From NCBI RefSeq assembly GCF_008711155.1, contig NZ_VUYQ01000002.1:496001-560000 (forward strand): 64,000 nt of DNA, read 5' to 3'. The notes under the pieces were generated by a model. The model had not been told where the DNA came from, made no database searches, and saw only the letters and a list, made by a program, of their open reading frames with translations. Source of the stretch: Dechloromonas sp. CZR5 (lineage in GTDB: Bacteria; Pseudomonadota; Gammaproteobacteria; Burkholderiales; Rhodocyclaceae). Made by a program: the position numbers and the translations under genes. Shown here one piece after another: positions 1 through 9,853 of the stretch; within the stretch, counting starts at the first letter, position 1, and every line of letters begins with the position of its first letter.

Positions 1-2
1 TC

Positions 3-1931
3 GAAGAACTGATCGAAACCGTTCCAGTACCGATCTACATCAAGAATGCCGAAGGACGCTACGTGCGCGTCAATCGGGCTTTCGAAGCGTTCTCCCATAT
101 TCCCCGCGAATCCGTTCTGGGACGTACGCCACACGATCTGCTCCGGCCCGAAGACGCCCTGCTGCATACCGCCAAGGATGACGAACTGTTCGCCCGGGGG
201 GGAACCCAGTCGTATGAAGCGCAGATCCACCTCAAGGACGGGGCCCACAACACCATCTACAACAAGGCTGTGCTGACCCGCCCCGACGGCAGCATTTCCG
301 GACTGATCGGCACGATCATCGACATTACCGAGCGCAAGCAGGCCGAAGCCGACATGCTGCGCGCCAAGGAAATTGCCGAAGCAGCCAGCAAGGCCAAGAG
401 CGATTTCCTGGCCAACATGAGCCATGAAATCCGGACGCCGATGAACGGGGTCATCGGCATGACCGATCTCGCACTCGAAACCCACCTCAATCCGGAACAG
501 CGGGAATACCTGACCATCGTCAAGTCCTCGGCCGAATCCTTGCTGACCGTCATCAACGACATCCTCGACTTCTCGAAGATCGAAGCCGGCAAATTGGTCG
601 TCGAGGACATTCCCTTCGATCTGCACCGCCTGATTTCCGACACGCTGAAGCCGCTTGCCCTGAAGGCCCACGAAAAGCAACTCGAGCTGCTGAGCGACCT
701 GCCGGCAGACATTCCGCGCCTTGTCCGGGGCGACCCCAGCCGCTTGCGGCAAGTGCTGGTCAATCTGATCGGCAACGCCATCAAATTCACCAGGCAGGGC
801 GAAATCTCCCTGACGGCCGCAGTCACGCAACAGCAGGAACAACAAGCCGTTCTCCATTTTGCGGTCCACGACACGGGTATCGGCATCGCACCGGACAAGC
901 AGGAGATCATCTTCGACGCATTCGCCCAGGAAGACACCTCAACAACCCGGAAATACGGCGGAACCGGGCTCGGCCTGTCGATCTGCCGGCGCCTGGTCGA
1001 GCTCATGCGCGGATCGATGTGGCTGCACAGCGAAATCGGCAAGGGAAGCACCTTTCACTTCACCCTGCCGCTCCGTCTCGCCGACAACGCGGGTTTTGAG
1101 ACACCGGCTGTCGTTGATGTCAAAGGCCGCCACCTGCTTGTGGTCGATGACAGCACGACCAATCGCCGAATCCTGAAGACCATGCTGGCCGCCATGCAGA
1201 TCACCGCGCAATGCGTCGACTCAGGTGCCGCCGCCCTGGCTGCGATGCGGAATCCTGACAAACCGGTCGACTGCATCCTGCTCGATGCGCAGATGCCGGA
1301 CATGGACGGCTACGAACTCGCCAGCCGCTTGCGCGCCAGCCATCAGGCGTTACCGCCGATGCTCATGCTTTCTTCCGGGGCCTTGCGCGGCGATGCCCAG
1401 CGCTGCAAGGAATCCGGGATTGCCGGTTTCTTCGCCAAGCCGATTTCGAGCGACGAGTTGTTGGCCACCCTCGGGCGCCTGTTCGCAAGCCCGGCGACAT
1501 CGTCGGACGGCAACACCCTGCTCACCCGCCATGTCCTGCACGAAGCGCAGGAATCGCTGCACATCCTGTTGGTCGAAGACCATCACACCAATCAGAAACT
1601 CGCACTGGGGCTCCTCGCCAAGTGGGGACACAAAGCCACGCTGGCGCAGAACGGTCAGGAAGCGCTGGATATTCTGGGCAACCACCGTTTCGATCTCATC
1701 CTGATGGATATGCAGATGCCCGTCATGGGCGGTATCGAGGCCACACGACGCATACGCGAGGTCGAGACATCACAGGGACGGCCCCGGACACCGATCATCG
1801 CGATGACGGCCGCCGCCATGCAGGATGACCGCGATGCCTGCATCGCAGCCGGCATGGACGACTATCTCTCCAAGCCGATCAAGGTCCGGGAATTCCAGAA
1901 CAAACTTGCCGCCTACGTCAGAACTATCTGA
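3..1931 (+). CDS. Hybrid sensor histidine kinase with two receiver domains (5' end cut by window)
   Basis: The frame is open from base 3, so the N-terminus lies outside the window. Visible order: the end of a PAS domain (to about base 350), a HisKA domain with the H-box NMSHEIRTP (phospho-acceptor His codon 423-425), a HATPase domain (N-box [11 protein letters not shown]-boxes DTGIGI and TGLGLSI), then two receiver domains with phospho-acceptor contexts [11 protein letters not shown] and [11 protein letters not shown]. This is the BarA/EvgS-type hybrid layout but with two REC domains and no visible HPt, so a separate HPt protein is expected. No membrane segment is visible in this part. The signal sensed is unknown. 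Domain call is firm; role is inferred. Confidence 0.93.
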   Translation, partial: EELIETVPVPIYIKNAEGRYVRVNRAFEAFSHIPRESVLGRTPHDLLRPEDALLHTAKDDELFARGGTQSYEAQIHLKDGAHNTIYNKAVLTRPDGSISGLIGTIIDITERKQAEADMLRAKEIAEAASKAKSDFLANMSHEIRTPMNGVIGMTDLALETHLNPEQREYLTIVKSSAESLLTVINDILDFSKIEAGKLVVEDIPFDLHRLISDTLKPLALKAHEKQLELLSDLPADIPRLVRGDPSRLRQVLVNLIGNAIKFTRQGEISLTAAVTQQQEQQAVLHFAVHDTGIGIAPDKQEIIFDAFAQEDTSTTRKYGGTGLGLSICRRLVELMRGSMWLHSEIGKGSTFHFTLPLRLADNAGFETPAVVDVKGRHLLVVDDSTTNRRILKTMLAAMQITAQCVDSGAAALAAMRNPDKPVDCILLDAQMPDMDGYELASRLRASHQALPPMLMLSSGALRGDAQRCKESGIAGFFAKPISSDELLATLGRLFASPATSSDGNTLLTRHVLHEAQESLHILLVEDHHTNQKLALGLLAKWGHKATLAQNGQEALDILGNHRFDLILMDMQMPVMGGIEATRRIREVETSQGRPRTPIIAMTAAAMQDDRDACIAAGMDDYLSKPIKVREFQNKLAAYVRTI

Positions 1932-2023
1932 TTAGACATCGAAAATTCTCTGTCCGACCGCTTGGCCAGAGGGTAAACTTGCGGCTTTTCGCACTCGCGA
2001 GTCGGGTTACACCATCAGCCACC

Positions 2024-2887
2024 ATGAATAGCTCCAACACCCTGCAAAAACTCCGCAAATTTCTCGAAGGGCGCACCGGCAAGGCCATCATCGACTACAA
2101 CATGATCGAAGATGGCGATACCGTGCTCGTCTGCGTTTCCGGAGGCAAGGACTCCTATACCCTGCTCGCCATGCTGATGGCCCTGCAACAGCGAGCCCCG
2201 GTCAAGTTCCGCCTGATCGCCATGAATCTCGACCAGAAGCAACCCGGATTTCCGGCCGATGTCCTCCCCAATTACTTCAAGTCGATCGGCATCGACTATC
2301 GCATCATCGAGTCCGATACCTACTCCATCGTCAAGGACAAGATTCCCGAAGGAAAGACCACCTGTTCGCTGTGCTCCCGCCTGCGCCGCGGCATCATCTA
2401 CCGAACTGCGAAGGAATTGGGGGCCAACAAGATCGCCCTTGGCCATCACCGCGACGACATGGTGCACACGCTGTTCCTGAACCTGCTGTTCGGCGGCAAG
2501 ATCAAGGCCATGCCGCCCAAACTGGTCACCGACGACAAGGCCCACATCGTTATTCGCCCACTCGCCTACTGCGCCGAATCAGACATTGCCAAATTCGCCC
2601 GAGGCATGGAATTCCCGATCATTCCCTGCAACCTGTGCGGCTCCCAGGACAACCTGCAGCGCCAGAAAATCCGCGAGATGATGCAGGATTGGGACAAGCG
2701 CTACCCCGGACGGACCGAGTCGGTACTCACCGCGATGCAGAATGTCGTCCCGTCTCACCTGGCCGACACGGACCTGTTCGACTTCCATGGCCTGACACTC
2801 GATACCCCGGTCGAGGAGGGCGATATCGCCTTTGACAGCCCCGAGTTTTCCGTCAGCGGAACTATCCCGATAAGTCTAAAGGCATAA
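2024..2887 (+). CDS. ttcA: tRNA 2-thiocytidine(32) synthetase TtcA
   Basis: Encodes 287 residues of the TtcA family, which thiolates cytidine 32 of certain tRNAs using ATP and an Fe-S cluster in the cytoplasm. Visible: the PP-loop SGGKDS at residues 39-44, and two Cys pairs, CSLC and CNLC, that fit the cluster/catalytic cysteines. The frame is open further upstream to a TTG at 1979, but the ATG at 2024 (MNSSNTLQK) gives the usual family length, so it is preferred. There is no obvious strong ribosome binding site. It follows the sensor kinase by 92 bases and is probably separately transcribed. Confidence 0.95.
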   Translation: MNSSNTLQKLRKFLEGRTGKAIIDYNMIEDGDTVLVCVSGGKDSYTLLAMLMALQQRAPVKFRLIAMNLDQKQPGFPADVLPNYFKSIGIDYRIIESDTYSIVKDKIPEGKTTCSLCSRLRRGIIYRTAKELGANKIALGHHRDDMVHTLFLNLLFGGKIKAMPPKLVTDDKAHIVIRPLAYCAESDIAKFARGMEFPIIPCNLCGSQDNLQRQKIREMMQDWDKRYPGRTESVLTAMQNVVPSHLADTDLFDFHGLTLDTPVEEGDIAFDSPEFSVSGTIPISLKA

Positions 2888-2910
2888 TGCATAATGAGGG
2901 CAGACCAGCA

Positions 2911-2916
2911 TATAAT
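2911..2916 (+). promoter_or_regulatory. Possible -10 element upstream of the cyclase-FHA gene
   Basis: TATAAT lies 41 bases before the ATG at 2958 in an AT-rich gap between ttcA and the cyclase gene. No convincing -35 hexamer is seen at 16-18 bases, so this is only a candidate. Confidence 0.35.
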
Positions 2917-2957
2917 TAGGCTTCGATAATTTTTCCATTTTTGATCCCTGCCAGCCA

Positions 2958-3854
2958 ATGAGCGCCACGCAACGCAGACTAACGGTCATGTTCGCCGACG
3001 TTTCCGGAAGTACGGCGCTTTTCGAAAAACTGGGCGACCGGGAAGCCATGCATGCCGTCGAGCGCTGCCTGAAACGCATGAAGCGCTCCATTGATGGGTA
3101 CAAGGGAAAAACTGTCCAGATCGTCGGTGACGAATTGCTGGCATCCTTCGAAACGGCCGAGGAAGCCTGCCAGGCGGCAATCGACATGCAACAACGCATT
3201 GCCGACCTGCCCCCGGTTTCCGGCCTGAAACTGACCATCCGCATTGGCCTTCACAGTGGGAGCGTAGGCGAAGCCGACGGCAAACTGAGCGGCCCGGCCG
3301 TCAGCACGGCAGCGCGCATTGCGGGCATTGCCCGACGCGACCAGATCCTGTGCAGCTCGGAACTGGTCGGCGAATTGCCGCAGCCCGGCATCATTACCGT
3401 CGATCCCATGCCCAAGCTGGGGACCGTAGCCGAGGGCGGCACCGAATTGTCACTGTTTCAGGTTCACTGGCCCAGTTATCAGGGTACCTCGTCACCCCAC
3501 TCGACTTTCGGCGAAATCAGCCGCCTCCCGGTCGAACGCCTGTGCATCCGTTATCGCGGCAAGGCCTTTCTGGTCGACGAAAAAACCCCGGTACTCACGA
3601 TCGGTCGCGACCTTGGCTGCAAACTGACCGTCGACGATCGCAAGGCTTCCCGCCAGCATGCCCGCGTGGAGCGCCGGAATGATGGTTTCTATCTGGTCGA
3701 CACTAGCACCAACGGTACCTTCGTCACGCTGTCCCAGCGCCAGGAGGTCATGGTGCGTCGCAACGAAATGCAACTCGACGGCAAGGGCAAATTCGGGTTC
3801 GGCAGTTCCGCCAACGACCCACAGTCGGATCTCGCCGACTTCGAACATCTGTAA
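2958..3854 (+). CDS. Class III adenylate/guanylate cyclase domain protein with C-terminal FHA domain
   Basis: 298 residues. Residues about 5-180 form a class III nucleotide cyclase domain: the first metal Asp is in VMFADVSGSTALFEKLGD (D14), and the second metal site is in the QIVGDELLASF segment. Residues about 190-285 form an FHA phosphothreonine-binding domain (IGRD, then SRQHARVE, then STNGTFV). No transmembrane segment is visible, so it is probably cytosolic. A cyclase fused to FHA suggests that cyclic-nucleotide production is tied to Ser/Thr phosphorylation, but no kinase gene is adjacent. Whether the product is cAMP or cGMP cannot be read reliably. Confidence 0.85.
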   Translation: MSATQRRLTVMFADVSGSTALFEKLGDREAMHAVERCLKRMKRSIDGYKGKTVQIVGDELLASFETAEEACQAAIDMQQRIADLPPVSGLKLTIRIGLHSGSVGEADGKLSGPAVSTAARIAGIARRDQILCSSELVGELPQPGIITVDPMPKLGTVAEGGTELSLFQVHWPSYQGTSSPHSTFGEISRLPVERLCIRYRGKAFLVDEKTPVLTIGRDLGCKLTVDDRKASRQHARVERRNDGFYLVDTSTNGTFVTLSQRQEVMVRRNEMQLDGKGKFGFGSSANDPQSDLADFEHL

Positions 3855-3860
3855 ACGACA

Positions 3861-3884
3861 ATCGGCCGCCCAAGGGCGGCCGAT
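3861..3884. terminator. Bidirectional hairpin between convergent genes
   Basis: A perfect inverted repeat, ATCGGCCGCC / GGCGGCCGAT, with a 4-base loop lies 6 bases after the cyclase stop and 26 bases before the stop of the convergent psiF-like gene. The T-tract is weak on both sides, so termination efficiency is uncertain. Confidence 0.6.
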
Positions 3885-3910
3885 GCTCGGTCATACTTTC
3901 CCAGTCGGGG

Positions 3911-4168
3911 TTACTTTGCGGCGGCGTCAGCAGAGCATTTCTTCATGAAACTGTTCTTGGCCGCGCCAGCCAGTTTCTTTTCCTTGGCCTTCATGGCGCA
4001 CTCGGCATTTTCAGCAGGCGCACCGGCATCGGCCTGGCACTTCTTCATGAAACTGTTCTTGGCTGCACCGGCCAGCTTCTTTTCGGCTGCACGGGCAGCG
4101 CAATCGTCAGCAGCATAAACGGCGTTGGCGGAAAACGCGACGAGCAGCAGAGCGATCAGTTTTTTCAT
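3911..4168 (-). CDS. Small exported PsiF-repeat protein
   Basis: 85 residues starting at MKKLIALLLVAFSANAVYA, a clear Sec signal peptide with cleavage near AYA-AD. The mature part holds two copies of the PsiF repeat (KLAGAAKNSFMKKC plus flanking Cys), spaced about 30 residues apart; the two copies are also near-identical at DNA level. PsiF was named as phosphate-starvation inducible in E. coli; the molecular function is unknown. The frame extends upstream to 4234, but the signal peptide fixes the start at 4168. Periplasmic location is inferred. Confidence 0.88.
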   Translation of the reverse strand: MKKLIALLLVAFSANAVYAADDCAARAAEKKLAGAAKNSFMKKCQADAGAPAENAECAMKAKEKKLAGAAKNSFMKKCSADAAAK

Positions 4169-4217
4169 GGTGGATGTCCCCTGTAGTGTGCAAAAACGCC
4201 GACGTACTATCAGCGAT

Positions 4218-5153
4218 TCATGCGTCATCGTCAAGCATCATGCGTTGCTGGCGATCCATGAAATCCTGCAGGCTGTCGATACCGCGCAATTGCAGGATGG
4301 TGTTGCGTACCGCCGCTTCGAGAAGGACCGCTAGGTTGCGGCCCGCGGCAACGGGAATGACCACTTTGCGTACCGGAACCCCGAGTACTTCCTGAGTCTG
4401 GGCATCGAGAGGAAGACGGGGTGCATCGGCAGCGGCGGCCGTTTTCTGCAGATGGACGATCAGCTTCAGCTTCATTTTCCGGCGCGAGGCGGTTTCGCCA
4501 AAGATGGTCCGGATGTTGAGCAGGCCGAGACCGCGCACTTCGAGGAAATCCCGCAGCATCCCGGGGCAACGACCTTCGATGGTGGTCGGCGCGATGCGCG
4601 CCATTTCGACGACGTCGTCGGCAACCAGTCCATGCCCCCGGGAAATGAGCTCAAGCGCCAACTCGGACTTGCCCACCCCCGAATCGCCGGTAATCAGCAC
4701 GCCCATCCCCAAAACATCCATGAAAACGCCGTGGAGACTGACCGTGTCAGCCAGGCGGGCCGACAAATAGATGCGCAGCAGATCGATGACGGCCGAACAG
4801 GGCTTGGGTGAATTGATCAGGGGAGTACCGGTCTGGGTACAGGTTTCGACAACCTGGGACGGCGGTGTCAAACCATCCGCAACAATGACGGCCGGCGGCT
4901 GAGCGCTGAGCAAATCGACGAACATCGCGCCGAAGCGCCGTTCGCCAATATGCATCGCCCAGTCGTACTCAGCCAGGCCAAGCACCTGCAAGCGCTCGGG
5001 GTGAATGATGTTGATATGGCCGACAAGATCGGCCCCGTAGCTGTTGGAGCCCTTGATTTCGATACGACGGTCTGCGTTCTGGCCGATATGCCAGTTCAAC
5101 AGCAGTTTTTCCCGATTATCTTCGTAAAGCTGAACCAGGCTGACGTGACGCAC
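4218..5153 (-). CDS. hprK: HPr kinase/phosphorylase
   Basis: 311 residues, the normal family length. Walker A GDSGVGKS at about residues 156-163, followed by the HprK signature region (CPGMLRDFLEVRGLGLLNIR). It phosphorylates and dephosphorylates Ser of HPr. In betaproteobacteria it belongs to the regulatory, sugar-transport-free PTS. It lies 9 bases downstream of ptsN in the run rpoN-hpf-ptsN-hprK, so co-transcription is likely. Confidence 0.96.
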   Translation of the reverse strand: MRHVSLVQLYEDNREKLLLNWHIGQNADRRIEIKGSNSYGADLVGHINIIHPERLQVLGLAEYDWAMHIGERRFGAMFVDLLSAQPPAVIVADGLTPPSQVVETCTQTGTPLINSPKPCSAVIDLLRIYLSARLADTVSLHGVFMDVLGMGVLITGDSGVGKSELALELISRGHGLVADDVVEMARIAPTTIEGRCPGMLRDFLEVRGLGLLNIRTIFGETASRRKMKLKLIVHLQKTAAAADAPRLPLDAQTQEVLGVPVRKVVIPVAAGRNLAVLLEAAVRNTILQLRGIDSLQDFMDRQQRMMLDDDA

Positions 5154-5162
5154 GACAGGAAC

Positions 5163-5609
5163 TCAGGATTGGAATAGCGCGAGAACTGCGGTCGGCTCGG
5201 CGGCAGTCTGAAGCTTCTCCCGGAAAACACGGTCCGAGAAACGCTGGGCAAGTTCCGACAGGATCTGGAGATGCTGCTCGGTAGCCTGCTCGGGAACGAG
5301 CAGGACGAACAATAGATCAACCGGTCGCCCATCCGGAGAGTCGAACGGAACCGGCGTCGTCAGGCGCATGAATGCACCGGCAGCCTGCTTCAGGCCCTTG
5401 ATGCGGCCATGAGGAATGGCGACGCCTTGGCCCAAACCGGTGGAACCGAGTTTTTCGCGGGCAAACAGGCTGTCGAAAATGGTGGAGCGGGCCAGACCCA
5501 GGCGGGCTTCGAACAGGATACCGGCTTGTTCGAAAACGCGTTTCTTGCTGCTGGCTTCCAGATTCAGCAGCACCTGATCGGCGCTCAGTAGATTGTTGAG
5601 AGGGTTCAT
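5163..5609 (-). CDS. ptsN: Nitrogen-regulatory PTS EIIA protein PtsN
   Basis: 148 residues of the EIIA-Ntr family. The phospho-acceptor histidine is H67 in GVAIPHGRIKGL. PtsN receives phosphate from NPr/HPr and regulates potassium transport, nitrogen and stress responses by protein contact. Its place between hpf and hprK downstream of rpoN matches the standard proteobacterial cluster. Confidence 0.96.
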   Translation of the reverse strand: MNPLNNLLSADQVLLNLEASSKKRVFEQAGILFEARLGLARSTIFDSLFAREKLGSTGLGQGVAIPHGRIKGLKQAAGAFMRLTTPVPFDSPDGRPVDLLFVLLVPEQATEQHLQILSELAQRFSDRVFREKLQTAAEPTAVLALFQS

Positions 5610-5627
5610 AGAAGTGGATAAAGCAAA

Positions 5628-5647
5628 GCCGCAGCTTGCGCTGCGGC
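5628..5647 (-). terminator. Hairpin between hpf and ptsN
   Basis: GCCGCAG / CTGCGGC with a 6-base loop sits in the hpf-ptsN gap and is followed on the - strand by a T-rich stretch (TTTGCTTT). It could attenuate transcription between hpf and ptsN. Confidence 0.45.
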
Positions 5648-5657
5648 CATTGGGCGC

Positions 5658-5981
5658 TTATTCAGCGGCATGCAGCCCGGGCTTTTCACCACGATGGTGA
5701 TCCTGGACTTTTTGCTTGTGTTTCTGGACCTGACGATCCAGCTTGTCGAACATCGAATCGATGGCGGCATACAGGTCGTCGCCGGATTCTTCGACGTGCA
5801 TGTCCTTGCCCGGAACGTGAACGGTAACTTCGGCCTTTTGCTTCAGCTTTTCGACAGACAGTACCACGTTGACGCCGGTTACTTTATCGAAGTGGCGGAT
5901 TACGGGGTCCAGCTTGTTTTCCACGTATTCGCGCAGGGCGGGGGTAACTTCGATGTGATGACCACTGATCTGCAGATTCAC
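5658..5981 (-). CDS. hpf: Ribosome hibernation promoting factor (short HPF/YfiA family)
   Basis: 107 residues beginning MNLQISGHHIEVTPALREYVENKL, with the beta-alpha HPF/RaiA fold pattern and a Lys/His-rich C-terminal tail. It binds the 30S decoding region and inactivates ribosomes in stationary phase. The lack of a long C-terminal extension marks it as the short form. It lies 15 bases downstream of rpoN, with a purine-rich ribosome site just before the ATG. Confidence 0.95.
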   Translation of the reverse strand: MNLQISGHHIEVTPALREYVENKLDPVIRHFDKVTGVNVVLSVEKLKQKAEVTVHVPGKDMHVEESGDDLYAAIDSMFDKLDRQVQKHKQKVQDHHRGEKPGLHAAE

Positions 5982-5996
5982 TTTTTTCTCCTCTCT

Positions 5997-7454
5997 CTAC
6001 AGGGTCTTACGTAAATTGACCGGGGGGATGTTGAGCGACTCGCGGTATTTGGCTACCGTACGTCGGGCAACTACGATTCCCTGCTGGCCTAGTATTTCGG
6101 ATAATTGACTATCCGACAAGGGCTTCTTGCCGTCCTCGGCTCCAATCAATTGCTTGATCAGCGCCCGGATGGCCGTGGCAGAACAAGCCCCACCGGTATC
6201 GGTGGCGACATGGCTGCCAAAGAAGTATTTCAGTTCGAAAATGCCGCGCGGCGTGGCCATGTATTTCTGGCTGGTCACGCGCGACACGGTCGATTCGTGC
6301 AAGCCGAGAATGTCGGCGATTTCGCGCAGGACCAGCGGCCGCATGGCGACTTCGCCATGCTCGAAGAACTGGCGCTGGCGGTCGACGATGGCCTGCGTGA
6401 CGCGGTGGATGGTGTCGAAGCGTTGCTGGACGTTCTTGATCAACCAGCGGGCTTCCTGCAACTGGGTCGACAGGTTGCCGTTTCCACGCCGCTGCTTGGC
6501 GAGAATTTCGGCATACAGGCGGTTGATGCGCAGGCGGGGATAGGCGTCGGGATTGATATAGGCCGTCCACTTGCCTTTGAGCTTCTTCACGATCACATCG
6601 GGTGTGATGTAGCGGGCTTCGATCTGCGCATAACCGGCCGCCGGGCGGGGGTTCAGGCTGGTGATCAGGGTTTGCGCGGCCTTCAGATCCTCGTCGTCAT
6701 AGCCGGTGACGCGGCGCAGCTTGGCAAAATCGCGGGCGGCCAGCAATTCCAGATGTTTCTCGACGATGCGCAGCGCCACATTGCGATCGTATTCGTCCGG
6801 CATGGCTTTCAGTTGCAGGCTCAGACATTCCTGCAGGTTGCGCGCACCGATTCCGGTCGGATCGAAATTCTGGATATGGCGGAGCGCGATTTCCAGCTCT
6901 TCGAGCTCGATTTCGTATTCCGGCGGCAAGGTCTCCCAGAGTTCCTGCAGCGGCGCCGAAAGGTAACCATCGTCGTCGAGGGCTTCGATCAGGAAACGAA
7001 CCAGGCTGCGGTCGCGTTCGTTCAGCTGGGTCATCCCGAGCTGCCAGCCGAGATGCTCGCGCAGGCTGACGTTGGCGGCATGGATATCGTGACTGTCGCT
7101 GTCGTCGTCCTCGTCTCGACCGGCGCCGGTAAAGGTGCCGGCATCGGAGGCCCAGCGATCGTCATCGACTTCGGAAGGAGAACTCGGCGGCTCGGCTTCC
7201 CGTTCCTCGCGCGGCTCCCGCTCTTCGCTGCTCTCGCTGCGCGACTCCTCGTTGCGCGGGGAATCGAACTGCTGCGCATTGGCAAAGGACTCCGGTCCTT
7301 CATCTTCGCGTTCCAGCATGGGATTTTCGAGCAGATAACGCTCTATTTCCTGCTGCATTTCGATGGTCGACAACTGCAGCAGCTTGATCGACTGCTGGAG
7401 CTGCGGCGTCAGCGCCAGATGCTGGGATAGTTTGAGTTGGAGTGCCGGCTTCAT
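5997..7454 (-). CDS. rpoN: RNA polymerase sigma-54 factor RpoN
   Basis: 485 residues. The N-terminal Gln/Leu-rich activator-interacting region (MKPALQLKLSQHLALTPQLQQSIKLLQ) is followed by an acidic region II, the core-binding domain, an HTH, and the C-terminal RpoN box (ARRTVAKYRESLNIP) that contacts the -24 element. It directs sigma-54 promoters with AAA+ activators. It is 24 bases downstream of lptB, as in most proteobacteria. Confidence 0.97.
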   Translation of the reverse strand: MKPALQLKLSQHLALTPQLQQSIKLLQLSTIEMQQEIERYLLENPMLEREDEGPESFANAQQFDSPRNEESRSESSEEREPREEREAEPPSSPSEVDDDRWASDAGTFTGAGRDEDDDSDSHDIHAANVSLREHLGWQLGMTQLNERDRSLVRFLIEALDDDGYLSAPLQELWETLPPEYEIELEELEIALRHIQNFDPTGIGARNLQECLSLQLKAMPDEYDRNVALRIVEKHLELLAARDFAKLRRVTGYDDEDLKAAQTLITSLNPRPAAGYAQIEARYITPDVIVKKLKGKWTAYINPDAYPRLRINRLYAEILAKQRRGNGNLSTQLQEARWLIKNVQQRFDTIHRVTQAIVDRQRQFFEHGEVAMRPLVLREIADILGLHESTVSRVTSQKYMATPRGIFELKYFFGSHVATDTGGACSATAIRALIKQLIGAEDGKKPLSDSQLSEILGQQGIVVARRTVAKYRESLNIPPVNLRKTL

Positions 7455-7478
7455 CGGTTCTGATCGGGCGCCATGAGG

Positions 7479-8213
7479 TCAGAGCTTGAAATGCTCGCCA
7501 AGATAGACCTTGCGCACGCTTTCATTCTCCACGATTTCGGCTGGCCGTCCAGCGGCAAGTACATTACCGGCATTGATGATGTAGGCGTGATCGCAGATGC
7601 CCAGCGTTTCGCGCACGTTGTGATCGGTAATCAACACACCGATGCCACGCTCTTTGAGGAAGCGGATGATCTTCTGGATTTCCAGCACGGCAATCGGGTC
7701 GACGCCGGCGAACGGTTCGTCGAGCAGGATAAAGCGCGGATTCGTCGCCAGCGCCCTGGCGATTTCCACCCGGCGCCGCTCGCCGCCGGAGAGGGCGGCG
7801 GCGTTGACGTGGCGGACGTGGTCGACGTGCAGCTCATTAAGCAAGCCTTCGAGGCGGTCGTTCAGTTCGGCCTCGGGCAGCTTCTGCAGCTCGAGGACGG
7901 CGCGGATGTTTTCCTCGACGTTCAGTTTGCGGAAGACCGATGCTTCCTGCGGCAGGTAGGACAGGCCGAGGCGGGCCCGGCTGTGCATCGGCTGATGGGT
8001 CAGTCGGTTGTCGTCGATATGGACTTCGCCGCCATCGGCCGCCACCAGGCCGACGATCATGTAGAAACAGGTGGTCTTGCCCGCACCGTTGGGGCCCAAC
8101 AGGCCGACCACCTCGCCCGACTTGACCTCGAAGGAGACGTCCTCGACGACGGTCCGCGCCTTGTAGCGCTTCTTCAGGTTATTGGCGGTCAGTTTGGCGG
8201 TGGACATGGTCAT
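7479..8213 (-). CDS. lptB: LPS export ABC transporter ATPase LptB
   Basis: 244 residues. Walker [13 protein letters not shown], signature [13 protein letters not shown], Walker [13 protein letters not shown]. LptB powers LptFG extraction of lipopolysaccharide from the inner membrane. Its start codon overlaps the recX stop (8210-8213), so it is translationally coupled to recX. The usual upstream partners lptC and lptA are not here, which is unusual for this block. Confidence 0.95.
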   Translation of the reverse strand: MTMSTAKLTANNLKKRYKARTVVEDVSFEVKSGEVVGLLGPNGAGKTTCFYMIVGLVAADGGEVHIDDNRLTHQPMHSRARLGLSYLPQEASVFRKLNVEENIRAVLELQKLPEAELNDRLEGLLNELHVDHVRHVNAAALSGGERRRVEIARALATNPRFILLDEPFAGVDPIAVLEIQKIIRFLKERGIGVLITDHNVRETLGICDHAYIINAGNVLAAGRPAEIVENESVRKVYLGEHFKL

Positions 8214-8641
8214 TGCTCGACTCCGCGCAGGACGCGACGGATGGCTTCACTGGAAAAACCGCGATATTGCAGGAAACGCACCTGTTTGGCACGCTCTTCC
8301 GGCGATTGCGGCAAATCCCTGAACTTGCGTTGCCAGACGTTGCGGCAGCGTTCGGTTTCGTCGCCGCCTTCCGGCAGGGCGACGGCAATGTCGTCATCGG
8401 CGATGCCTTTCTGCCGCAATTCCTGCTTCAGCCGCGCATTGCCATAACGGCCTGCGCGCGCCACGACGCGCTGGGCGGCGTAACGCGTATCGGACAAGAG
8501 GCGCTCGTTTTGCAGGGTGTCGAGCACGGCGTCGAGTTCTGCCTCGGATTCGGCGTGCGTGGCGAGCTTGCTTTTCAGTTCGACCCGGCTGTAATCGCGT
8601 CGGGTGAGGAGTTGCAGGGCTCGCACGCGCAGGTCAGCCAT
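8210..8641 (-). CDS. recX: RecA regulatory protein RecX
   Basis: 143 residues with the helical repeat pattern of RecX ([20 protein letters not shown] at the start). RecX inhibits RecA filament extension. It lies 5 bases downstream of recA and overlaps lptB, so it is expected to share the LexA-controlled recA transcript. Confidence 0.94.
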   Translation of the reverse strand: MADLRVRALQLLTRRDYSRVELKSKLATHAESEAELDAVLDTLQNERLLSDTRYAAQRVVARAGRYGNARLKQELRQKGIADDDIAVALPEGGDETERCRNVWQRKFRDLPQSPEERAKQVRFLQYRGFSSEAIRRVLRGVEQ

Positions 8642-8646
8642 GTCGA

Positions 8647-9672
8647 TCAGGCATCGGCCTTGGCTTTGGTCGGCTTGATGACGGTGGTGCTGGCCGCTTC
8701 GCGGATGCCGGCTTCGATCTCGGCGGCGATTTCCGGATTGGCCTTGAGGAATTCGCGGGCGTTGTCCTTGCCCTGACCGATCTTCTCACCCTTGTAGGCA
8801 TACCAGGCGCCGGATTTGTCGACCAGCTTGTGGGCGACGCCCATTTCGACGACTTCGCCCTGACGGGAAATGCCCTCGCCGTACAGGATGTCGAAAATGG
8901 CTTCGCGGAACGGGGGGGAAACCTTGTTCTTGACGACCTTGACCTTCGTTTCGCTACCGATGACCTCGTCGCCCTTTTTGATCGAGCCGATGCGGCGGAT
9001 GTCGAGGCGGACGGAGGCGTAGAACTTCAGGGCGTTGCCGCCGGTGGTGGTTTCCGGCGAGCCGAACATGACGCCGATCTTCATGCGGATCTGGTTGATG
9101 AAGATAACCAGGGTGTTGGTCTTCTTGATGTTGGCGGTCAGCTTGCGCAGGGCCTGCGACATCAGGCGGGCGTGCAGGCCGACCATCTGGTCGCCCATTT
9201 CGCCTTCGATTTCGGCGCGCGGGGTGAGGGCGGCGACCGAGTCGACGATGATGATGTCGACCGAACCAGAGCGGACCAGCATGTCGGCGATTTCCAGCGC
9301 CTGTTCACCGGTATCCGGCTGCGAGATCAGCAGGTCGGAAACATTGACGCCGAGCTTCTGGGCGTATTGCGGATCAAGCGCGTGTTCGGCGTCGATGAAA
9401 GCGGCGGTACCGCCGAGCTTCTGCATTTCGGCAACTACTTGCAGACAAAGCGTGGTCTTGCCCGAGGATTCCGGACCGTAGATTTCAACGACACGGCCGC
9501 GCGGCAAACCGCCGACGCCGAGCGCGATATCCAGACCGAGCGAGCCGGTCGACACAACCTGGATGCCTTCGTCGATTTCGGCATCGCCCATCTTCATGAT
9601 GGAACCCTTGCCGAATTGCTTCTCGATTTGTTGCAACGCTGCAGCGAGCGCTTTTGCCTTGTTGTCGTCCAT
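8647..9672 (-). CDS. recA: Recombinase RecA
   Basis: 341 residues from [20 protein letters not shown]. Walker [10 protein letters not shown], the L2/DNA-binding region and the standard C-terminus are present. RecA pairs homologous DNA and triggers LexA self-cleavage. The open frame continues far upstream on the - strand, but only this ATG matches the family N-terminus. A LexA box lies 127 bases upstream of the start. Confidence 0.98.
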   Translation of the reverse strand: MDDNKAKALAAALQQIEKQFGKGSIMKMGDAEIDEGIQVVSTGSLGLDIALGVGGLPRGRVVEIYGPESSGKTTLCLQVVAEMQKLGGTAAFIDAEHALDPQYAQKLGVNVSDLLISQPDTGEQALEIADMLVRSGSVDIIIVDSVAALTPRAEIEGEMGDQMVGLHARLMSQALRKLTANIKKTNTLVIFINQIRMKIGVMFGSPETTTGGNALKFYASVRLDIRRIGSIKKGDEVIGSETKVKVVKNKVSPPFREAIFDILYGEGISRQGEVVEMGVAHKLVDKSGAWYAYKGEKIGQGKDNAREFLKANPEIAAEIEAGIREAASTTVIKPTKAKADA

Positions 9673-9798
9673 GGGGTGACCTCGAAAATTTGAGCGGATT
9701 ATGGCACAGGGGCCAAAGATGGAATAGAAATTGCTGGAAACCTTGCATCCGGGCCGGCCCAAACGCGGTATATTCGCCACCGCTACCGACCAGCCGGA

Positions 9799-9818
9799 TA
9801 CTGTGTATACATACAGTA
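9799..9818. promoter_or_regulatory. LexA (SOS) box between recA and a small exported protein gene
   Basis: TACTGTGTATACATACAGTA has the CTGT-N8-ACAG architecture and differs from the E. coli consensus TACTGTATATATATACAGTA at only two positions. It lies 127 bases from the recA start on one side and 36 bases from the ATG at 9854 on the other, so it can control both directions. The match is direct; SOS control of recA is well established, and control of the + strand gene is inferred. Confidence 0.88.
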
Positions 9819-9853
9819 CATTGACCAGCCTTTTCTTGGCAAGAAAATTCTTC

